NCBI RefSeq assembly: GCF_001027285.1
Contig: NZ_CP011509.1
Coordinates: forward strand, 6,534,501 to 6,598,500
Source: Archangium gephyra
Lineage (GTDB): Bacteria > Myxococcota > Myxococcia > Myxococcales > Myxococcaceae
Direction of reading: 5' to 3'
Length of the DNA stretch: 64,000 nucleotides
This document shows, piece by piece, positions 63,608 to 64,000 of the stretch. Positions within the stretch are counted from its first letter, which is position 1; each line of letters begins with the position of its first letter. The position numbers were made by a program, and so were the translations under genes. The notes beneath the pieces were generated by a model. The model had not been told where the DNA came from. It did no database searches and saw only the letters and a program-made list of their open reading frames with translations.

Positions 63608-64000
63608 CTACAACGAGGCGAGAAGGCGGCGGCGGCGGACCCAGAACCCCAGGGCCAGCAGGCCCAGCGGCGACGCCATCCCTCCCGCGGGAGACGAGGC
63701 GCAGCCACAGCCCTGGGTCTCCTGCTCCACCGTGAAGGAGCGTCCGCTGGAGGCCGGACTGGTGTGGCCCGCCGCATCCGTGGCCGTGGCCGTCACCGTG
63801 TGCGGGCCCTGTGCCAGTGCGTACACCGGTTTGACGCTCCACTGACCCGCCGGGTCCGCGGTGGTCTTCCCGACCTGGAGCCCATCCACGCTCACCGTCA
63901 CCGTGCTGCCGGCTTCGGCGCTCCCGGAGAAGACCAGCCCGCTGGGCTGCACGGCCGTGCCCTCGGCCGGCGTCACCACCTCGGGCGCGACCGGGGCCAG
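63608..64000 (-). CDS. C-terminal part of a MYXO-CTERM surface protein with Ig-like domain
   Basis: The frame is open across the right edge, so the N-terminus is missing. Residues visible include a bacterial Ig-like repeat (GLVFSGSAEAGSTVTVSVDGLQVG, GPHTVTATATDAAGHTSP). The tail ends QGCGCASSPAGGMASPLGLLALGFWVRRRR. A Cys-containing motif, a hydrophobic helix and an Arg cluster are the MYXO-CTERM sorting signal, processed by myxosortase-type proteases. The mature protein would be lipid-linked or anchored at the cell surface. Confidence 0.85.
   Translation of the reverse strand: MAPVAPEVVTPAEGTAVQPSGLVFSGSAEAGSTVTVSVDGLQVGKTTADPAGQWSVKPVYALAQGPHTVTATATDAAGHTSPASSGRSFTVEQETQGCGCASSPAGGMASPLGLLALGFWVRRRRLLASL

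Overview
The window looks like a chromosomal segment of a myxobacterium, most likely from the Cystobacterineae (Archangium/Cystobacter/Melittangium-like). The reasons are very high GC with GC-ending codons throughout, a MYXO-CTERM tail at the right edge, two SitA-type lipoprotein toxin/immunity pairs, a hybrid NRPS-PKS, many one- and two-component regulators including a pseudokinase with PEGA-like repeats, and genes packed on both strands with frequent ATGA/GTGA overlaps. No rRNA, tRNA, CRISPR array, phage or complete insertion sequence was recognised. The genus is inferred, not shown.

Layout. 1-9 kb: tail of a gene, a secreted alpha/beta hydrolase plus cupin pair, a 157-bp hairpin element, a peptidoglycan hydrolase, a sugar-phosphate transferase, a ricin-lectin/GH19 chitinase lipoprotein, a cNMP-binding flavoprotein and a PhoD-like phosphatase. 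8-16 kb: an AraC regulator divergent from a SnoaL-like/NmrA-like pair, an HSL esterase, a Uma2 protein, an FCP1-like phosphatase, a thaumatin-like protein and a polytopic glycosyltransferase-like protein. 16-19.6 kb: a receiver protein, PhnD-like binding protein and histidine kinase that look like one sensing operon. 19.6-26.5 kb: a 2281-residue synthetase, C-A-PCP-KS-AT-ACP-TE. 26.7-33.4 kb: an alpha/beta hydrolase, SlyD, then a short run of KASIII-like enzyme, BAHD-like acyltransferase and a two-core microviridin/graspetide precursor, then a frameshifted secreted protein and an FAD monooxygenase. 33.5-39.7 kb: a nuclease-like lipoprotein toxin with its immunity candidate, the pseudokinase, a stand-alone AT, a DoxX protein and a second Uma2 protein. 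39.8-47 kb: the full GlgE pathway operon (glgE-treS-mak-glgB). 47.3-49.1 kb: a SitA5-like toxin with an HNH-like tip and an Imm21-like immunity gene. 49-64 kb: mostly housekeeping and regulatory genes (PHP protein, lipoproteins, FmdB zinc ribbon, Fur family, TlpA-like redoxin, PAS histidine kinase, AsmA-like protein, FtsB, GAF-GGDEF protein, methyltransferase, a duplicated pilin-like protein) and the truncated MYXO-CTERM protein.

How the parts may work together. The GlgE operon turns trehalose into alpha-glucan through maltose and maltose-1-phosphate. The Sit-type pairs fit kin discrimination by contact-dependent outer-membrane exchange. The most novel-looking locus is 28.8-31.3 kb: a graspetide precursor lies beside two acyl-transfer enzymes, one a KASIII homologue without its usual histidine motif and one BAHD-like, while no ATP-grasp ligase, which this family needs for maturation, is visible anywhere in the window.
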